Positions 60,686 to 64,000 of a stretch of 64,000 nucleotides of DNA are shown here, one piece after another. The notes beneath the pieces are model-generated. The model saw only the letters and a program-made list of their open reading frames with translations, did not search any database and was not told the origin of the DNA. The first letter of the stretch is position 1, and the number at the start of each line of letters is the position of its first letter. The stretch spans positions 5,084,001-5,148,000 of the forward strand of contig NZ_CP029378.1 of NCBI RefSeq assembly GCF_003268675.1, in the 5' to 3' direction. Both the position numbers and the translations under genes were made by a program. The DNA is from Streptomyces bacillaris. Lineage in GTDB: Bacteria; Actinomycetota; Actinomycetes; Streptomycetales; Streptomycetaceae.

Positions 60686-61341
60686 GAGGCGGCCGCCGGG
60701 ACCGTACCGAAGAACCTGTCCCCGAAATCGCCGATGCCGGGGACCATGAAAGCGTTCTCGTTCATTCCGTCCTCCACGGCGGAGGTCACGATCTTCACGT
60801 CCGGGGCGGCGAGACTGAAGCGCTCCAGCCCCGTGGGGGAGGCCAGGAAGTTGATCAGGACGATGTTCTCGTCCGGAACTCCGGCCTCGCGCAGCACGTC
60901 GAGCGCGGCGAGTGCTGATCCTCCGGTGGCCAGCATGGGTTCCATCAGCAGGACATGGCCCGTGTGGATGTCACCGGGAAGGTGTTTGTAGAACAGCTCG
61001 GGCTGCTTCGTCCGTTTGTCCCGCTGAATCAGGATCTTTCCGATCCGGATTCCCGGGACCATCTCCCGGAGTTCCATCTCCATGCTCTCCCCGGCGCGGA
61101 CCACCGAGACCCCGCAGACGCGACGGGGGAATTCCAGCCCGTGGTAGGTCTCACCCACCGGCGTGGTGACCTCGCGCTTCTCGAACGGGAGCAGATCGAG
61201 CCCGGTCTCCAGCAACAGCCGGATGATGCGCCGGGAGTAGATCTCGAAGTCCCTCCCCGACGCGTTCTTGTCCCGTACGACGGTATGCAGCGCGCGTAAC
61301 AGGCTCGTCTGCGGCAGCAGTAACACATTTCGGGCAGGCAT
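60682..61341 (-). CDS. Uracil phosphoribosyltransferase in the biosynthetic cluster
   Basis: 219 residues from ATG 61341; a longer frame upstream has no support. The PRPP-binding loop is LLMEPMLATGGSALAALDVL, the base-binding end GIGDFGDRFFGT. It makes UMP-like nucleotides from uracil and PRPP, or supports the C-nucleoside precursor or resistance in the minimycin-type pathway. Two TTA leucine codons occur at residues 7 (61321-61323) and 15 (61297-61299). The stop overlaps the exporter start by 4 bases. First gene of the likely operon, with a good promoter upstream. Confidence 0.9.
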   Translation of the reverse strand: MPARNVLLLPQTSLLRALHTVVRDKNASGRDFEIYSRRIIRLLLETGLDLLPFEKREVTTPVGETYHGLEFPRRVCGVSVVRAGESMEMELREMVPGIRIGKILIQRDKRTKQPELFYKHLPGDIHTGHVLLMEPMLATGGSALAALDVLREAGVPDENIVLINFLASPTGLERFSLAAPDVKIVTSAVEDGMNENAFMVPGIGDFGDRFFGTVPAAAS

Positions 61342-61396
61342 CCCGGACGACTCCCAATTGCAGATGGAACGGCGAGCAGGTGCGCCGCAATACCAC

Positions 61397-61427
61397 ACTT
61401 GGGGCTCGATGCCATCTCCCCCCAAGT
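61397..61427. promoter_or_regulatory. Inverted repeat in the 5' leader of the cluster operon
   Basis: ACTTGGGG (61397-61404) and CCCCAAGT (61420-61427) form a perfect 8-bp inverted repeat with a 15-base spacer. It lies 56 bases upstream of the uracil phosphoribosyltransferase start and downstream of the predicted promoter, so it could be an operator or a leader hairpin. Confidence 0.5.
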
Positions 61428-61475
61428 CACCTCGGACGCAACGGAGTCGAGCCTTTCCGACCCCGAACGGTCCGG

Positions 61476-61504
61476 ACACTAGGTGGCTGATAAGTGCCTG
61501 TCAA
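61476..61504 (-). promoter_or_regulatory. Predicted vegetative-type promoter of the cluster operon
   Basis: On the minus strand a perfect -35 TTGACA (61499-61504) is followed after 17 bases by a -10 TAGTGT (61476-61481). Transcription would start near 61469, giving a leader of about 128 bases that includes the inverted repeat. Strict TTGACA boxes with ideal spacing are uncommon in Streptomyces. Confidence 0.6.
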
Positions 61505-61965
61505 TCGCTGGCAGGACGAGTTGTCAGGTGTGCTTTGGGGAGGGTCTCTTTCCCGGATCCGCTTTCCCTGAATGGGCCTGTGACCAGCCAAGTCCGGATC
61601 TTCCCCGGCGGCGGTCCGACGTGCGGCGACGGTGTGGCCCGTCGGCCGATTTCTCCGCAGGTGGACGGTAGGTGAACATTCGCCTGGCGCATATTGAGAG
61701 GTTCGACATTTCCGTATGCGTCAAGTCTTTTCGGCCGCACGGAGAATGAACGCCGACGGTCCGGGCCGGAGGCGAGGTGCGGGCCGGAGGCGACGCTCCG
61801 GGTCCGGACGCACGGAGGGCGTACGTACCGGGGCCCGACGCACAGGGCCGGGCGCGGGGCCGGACGTACGGAGGCCGGGCGCGGGGGCACGAGACCCAGC
61901 CGCACCCGGCCACGGGCTTACGGTCTGCCGACTACGGCCCGCCGCACACAGGCCCACGGCCCCAC
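61505..61965. other. Intergenic region between the cluster promoter and the next gene
   Basis: No convincing gene in this part of a 702-base gap. A 25-codon frame from GTG 61672 to 61749 is locally AT-rich (GCGCATATTGAGAGGTTCG), has only a weak ribosome-binding site and is not called. The segment 61760-61900 is GC-rich with many GGCCGG and GTACG strings. Confidence 0.35.
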
Positions 61966-62040
61966 CGGCGTACGGCACATCGGCGTACGGCACATCGGCG
62001 TACGGCACATCGGTGTACGGCGCATCGGCGTACGGCCGAC
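61966..62040. repeat. Five tandem 15-bp GTAC-containing repeats
   Basis: CGGCGTACGGCACAT is perfect at 61966-61980, 61981-61995 and 61996-62010, with variants at 62011-62025 and 62026-62040. They stop 3 bases before the 3' end of the small membrane protein gene. Third GTAC-rich repeat array in the window. Confidence 0.92.
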
Positions 62041-62043
62041 CGG

Positions 62044-62349
62044 CTACCGCCCGGCGCGGCGGGTGACGGCCCAGGAGGCGGCGGCCACACCGCCCGCGAC
62101 GGCGAAGACGGCGGGCCAGGCGCCGACCTTCTTGGCGAGCGGGTGCGACCCGGCGAAGGCGGCGACGTACGCGACGGTCAGCGCGGTGGCGGCACGCGGT
62201 CCGGCCTGCCGGTTCCACTCGTACGCGGCGAGGGACCCGGCGGCGGCGAGCGCGACCCCGCCGAGCGGACGCTTCTCGGTCCACCGGGCGACGCCGTACC
62301 CTCCGACGAGCCCGCTCGCCGCCACCGCCGCTGTCGGAACCCTCGCCAT
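62044..62349 (-). CDS. Small conserved membrane protein
   Basis: 101 residues from ATG 62349 (ATG 62361 also in frame). MARVPTAAVAASGLVGGYGVARWTEKRPLGGVALAAAG then ATALTVAYVAAFAGSHPLAKKVGAWPAVFAVAGGVAAASWAV gives three to four membrane helices. I have a recollection of similar proteins in most streptomycetes, without known function. Divergent from the alpha/beta hydrolase gene. Confidence 0.75.
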   Translation of the reverse strand: MARVPTAAVAASGLVGGYGVARWTEKRPLGGVALAAAGSLAAYEWNRQAGPRAATALTVAYVAAFAGSHPLAKKVGAWPAVFAVAGGVAAASWAVTRRAGR

Positions 62350-62446
62350 CGCCGCCACCATCGCTTTCGTGTACATGTACGGATACGTGTCTCCGGCCGA
62401 GGCTAGCCGCTGCCCGCCGGGCGCGTACGACGGGGAGGGACGGCGT

Positions 62447-63313
62447 ATGGGAACCAGGACGACGATCACGGTGACGGACAGGGACGAGGACGACGCCCCC
62501 GTAACCCTGTTCTGCACAGACACGGCCACTACTGGTGACACCGTCACTGATGTCGCCACCGCCCCGCCCCTCCTCCTGCTGCACGGCCTGGCGGGCCACT
62601 GCGGTGAGTGGGAGGAGCTGACGGCCAGGTTCGCGGCCCGGCACCGGGTGGTGGCGTTCGACGCCCGGGGCGGTGGTGCGAGCACCCGCCGTCCGGTGGA
62701 CGTCTCCCGGGCCGCGCACGTACGGGACGTGACCGAGGTCGTCAGGGCGTTCGGCCTCGCGGCGGCCGGCGGCCCGGTCCTGGTGGGCCAGTCCATGGGC
62801 GGGGTCACCGCACTGCTCACGGCGGCGGCCCACCCGGAGCTGGTCCGCGCCCTGGTCCTGATCGAGGCGGGCCCGGACGGCCCGAGCCCCTCGCTGCCGG
62901 AGACCATCGGGGCCTGGCTGGACTCGTGGCCGGTGCCGTTCCCCGACGCCGGGGCGGCGGCAGCGTTCTTCGGCGGGGGAGCGGCGGGCCGGGCCTGGGC
63001 GGCGGGCCTCGCTCCGGGCCCGGACGGCCTGTACCCGCGGGTGGACCGGGACGTCATGGTCGCCACGGTCCAGGAGAACGCCGAGCGCGACTACTGGGAC
63101 GCGTGGGACGAGGTGCGCTGCCCGGTACTGGTGGTGCGGGCAGGCAAGGGGATGCTGAAGCAGCGGGAGGCGGACCGCATGGCCGGGCGCCACGGGACGA
63201 CGCGGATCGCCGTGGTCCCGGAGGCGGGTCACGACGTCCACCTGGACGATCCGGCGGCGGTGTACGGGGAGATGGCGGCGTTCCTGGCGGAGGTGGCCGG
63301 ACGGGGGAGGTGA
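62447..63313 (+). CDS. Alpha/beta hydrolase
   Basis: 288 residues from ATG 62447 with GGGGAGGGA upstream. The oxyanion HG is in LLLLHGLAGHCGEWEEL, the nucleophile Ser in VLVGQSMGGVTALL, the acid Asp likely near VEAGPDGP or VRCPVLVVRAGKG, and the His in VPEAGHDVHLDDP. Substrate unknown; the fold covers esterases, haloperoxidase-like and C-C hydrolases. Not obviously part of the NRPS cluster. Confidence 0.9.
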   Translation: MGTRTTITVTDRDEDDAPVTLFCTDTATTGDTVTDVATAPPLLLLHGLAGHCGEWEELTARFAARHRVVAFDARGGGASTRRPVDVSRAAHVRDVTEVVRAFGLAAAGGPVLVGQSMGGVTALLTAAAHPELVRALVLIEAGPDGPSPSLPETIGAWLDSWPVPFPDAGAAAAFFGGGAAGRAWAAGLAPGPDGLYPRVDRDVMVATVQENAERDYWDAWDEVRCPVLVVRAGKGMLKQREADRMAGRHGTTRIAVVPEAGHDVHLDDPAAVYGEMAAFLAEVAGRGR

Positions 63314-63367
63314 GGGCCGGGGCGTCGCGACGGGATATGGTCTGGACCCATCGGACGAGGGGGCCTC

Positions 63368-63940
63368 ATGTTTGTACGTACGACTGCCCGCGACGGCATA
63401 CGCAGATCGACCGCCGCAAGGGGGCTGCGCGCGACGGCAGTTGCGATGCTGGCAGCCGCCGCACTGGCGTCCTGCACCCAGGACACCCCGCAGGACGCCG
63501 CTTCCCCGCGCTCCTCCGCCCCGGCCGCACCGTCGGCCGCCCCGGTGGACAACGCCGACCAGGCCGAACAGGCGGCGTCCGAGGCGTCCGAGGCCACGCA
63601 GGAGCCCGCACTCCCCGCCGAACCGGCCCCCGAGGCCGTACGCGACGCCTTCGCCACCCTCCAGGCGACCCTGAACGACACCTGTACCCCGGGCGCCGGA
63701 GACTGCGCCTACTTCCTCGGCCGGGTCACCCGGGAACTGACGGAACTGGACGAGGCGATGCGAGCCGACCCCAAGGGCCCGGGCCACTTCAAGCAGCCAC
63801 TGGCCGATATGAAGGCCCTGTTCGCGAAGCTGGGCACCGACCGCTCGACCCCGCACCTGGAGAAGCACTTCACCGCGATCGTCGGCACCCGCGACGGCAT
63901 CAACACCTGGATGCAGGACCACCCGGACGACTACCGCTGA
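63368..63940 (+). CDS. Secreted lipoprotein of unknown function
   Basis: 190 residues. Signal peptide with lipobox ALASC, then a Ser/Ala/Pro/Glu-rich linker (about residues 40-85) and a helical domain with a Cys pair (DTCTPGAGDCAYFLGRVTRELTELDEAM) that could be disulfide-bonded. No family recognised. Only 60 bases of non-coding sequence follow to the window end. Confidence 0.75.
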   Translation: MFVRTTARDGIRRSTAARGLRATAVAMLAAAALASCTQDTPQDAASPRSSAPAAPSAAPVDNADQAEQAASEASEATQEPALPAEPAPEAVRDAFATLQATLNDTCTPGAGDCAYFLGRVTRELTELDEAMRADPKGPGHFKQPLADMKALFAKLGTDRSTPHLEKHFTAIVGTRDGINTWMQDHPDDYR

Positions 63941-64000
63941 GCCGACCACGGCCGGGGCGGAGCCGGGCCGGGCCGGACGGCCCCCGTCGGCCCCCGCCAT

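Noticed and set aside
61672..61749. 25-codon ORF in the cluster's upstream gap
   Set aside because: Weak ribosome-binding site, no downstream coupled gene on that strand and no known leader-peptide pattern.
61966..62040. CRISPR-like array
   Set aside because: The units are 15 bp, directly tandem, with no spacers, and no cas genes are present.
61721..64000. 759-codon minus-strand open frame
   Set aside because: It is a GC-rich shadow frame opposite the alpha/beta hydrolase and lipoprotein genes; its residues are Arg/Gly/Arg-rich and match no fold.

Overview
The window is a high-GC (roughly 70 percent or more), G/C-third-position chromosomal stretch typical of Streptomyces. The supporting content is GTG starts with 4-base stop/start overlaps, an SsgA-like sporulation protein, ClpS next to a DUF2017 protein, DasR-type operators around GlcNAc phosphotransferase genes, and the mycobacterial-type Mec/CysO/CysM cysteine set. 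From memory, gene order from hpd through ssgG, clpS, cysM, nagE/nagF, rph, rdgB, bcp and the penicillin-binding protein follows the core chromosome of S. coelicolor, so most of the window is conserved housekeeping DNA.

Layout. 1-5.8 kb: end of an MFS exporter, a ribbon-helix-helix/Doc toxin-antitoxin pair, a DEAD/DEAH helicase, an IclR regulator and a Lon-type secreted protease. 5.8-9.5 kb: a four-gene compatible-solute ABC importer. 9.6-15 kb: Lrp regulator divergent from hpd, a TPR protein, an FAD oxidase and an SsgA-like protein. 15-21 kb: two RDD membrane proteins and an M6 metalloprotease. 21-26 kb: NAD salvage genes (pncA, pncB), clpS, DUF2017 and an amino-acid permease. 26.8-32 kb: mec, a cobalamin riboswitch with a B12 ABC importer, then a short Cys-containing leader peptide ahead of cysO-cysM. 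32-37 kb: a membrane-anchored PemK-like protein, a metallo-beta-lactamase-fold protein, and nagE2, nagE1 and nagF with three DasR-like sites. 37-43.7 kb: rph, a lipoprotein, rdgB, tRNA-Leu(UAG), an HNH nuclease, an MHS transporter, bcp, a DUF3618 protein, a GroES-like protein and a guanidine-III riboswitch with an SMR exporter. 43.7-53.3 kb: a penicillin-binding protein with an apparent frameshift, an ABC-2 exporter, and DUF1707, SGNH and DUF445 proteins.

The main accessory block is at 53.5-61.5 kb. It encodes a pseudouridine-5'-phosphate glycosidase, a single-module NRPS with an oxidase domain inside its adenylation domain (the A-Ox-T-TE plan of indigoidine synthetases), a HAD phosphatase, an EamA exporter and a uracil phosphoribosyltransferase. 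This matches the indigoidine/minimycin type of C-nucleoside and blue-pigment cluster. Rare TTA codons in the first gene of the likely operon (two) and in the NRPS (one) suggest control by the bldA tRNA.

The window closes with a small membrane protein, an alpha/beta hydrolase and a lipoprotein. Two genes (the penicillin-binding protein and the EamA transporter) look frame-disrupted at short G runs, so sequence error is a live possibility there. Several intergenic regions carry GTAC-rich short tandem repeats.
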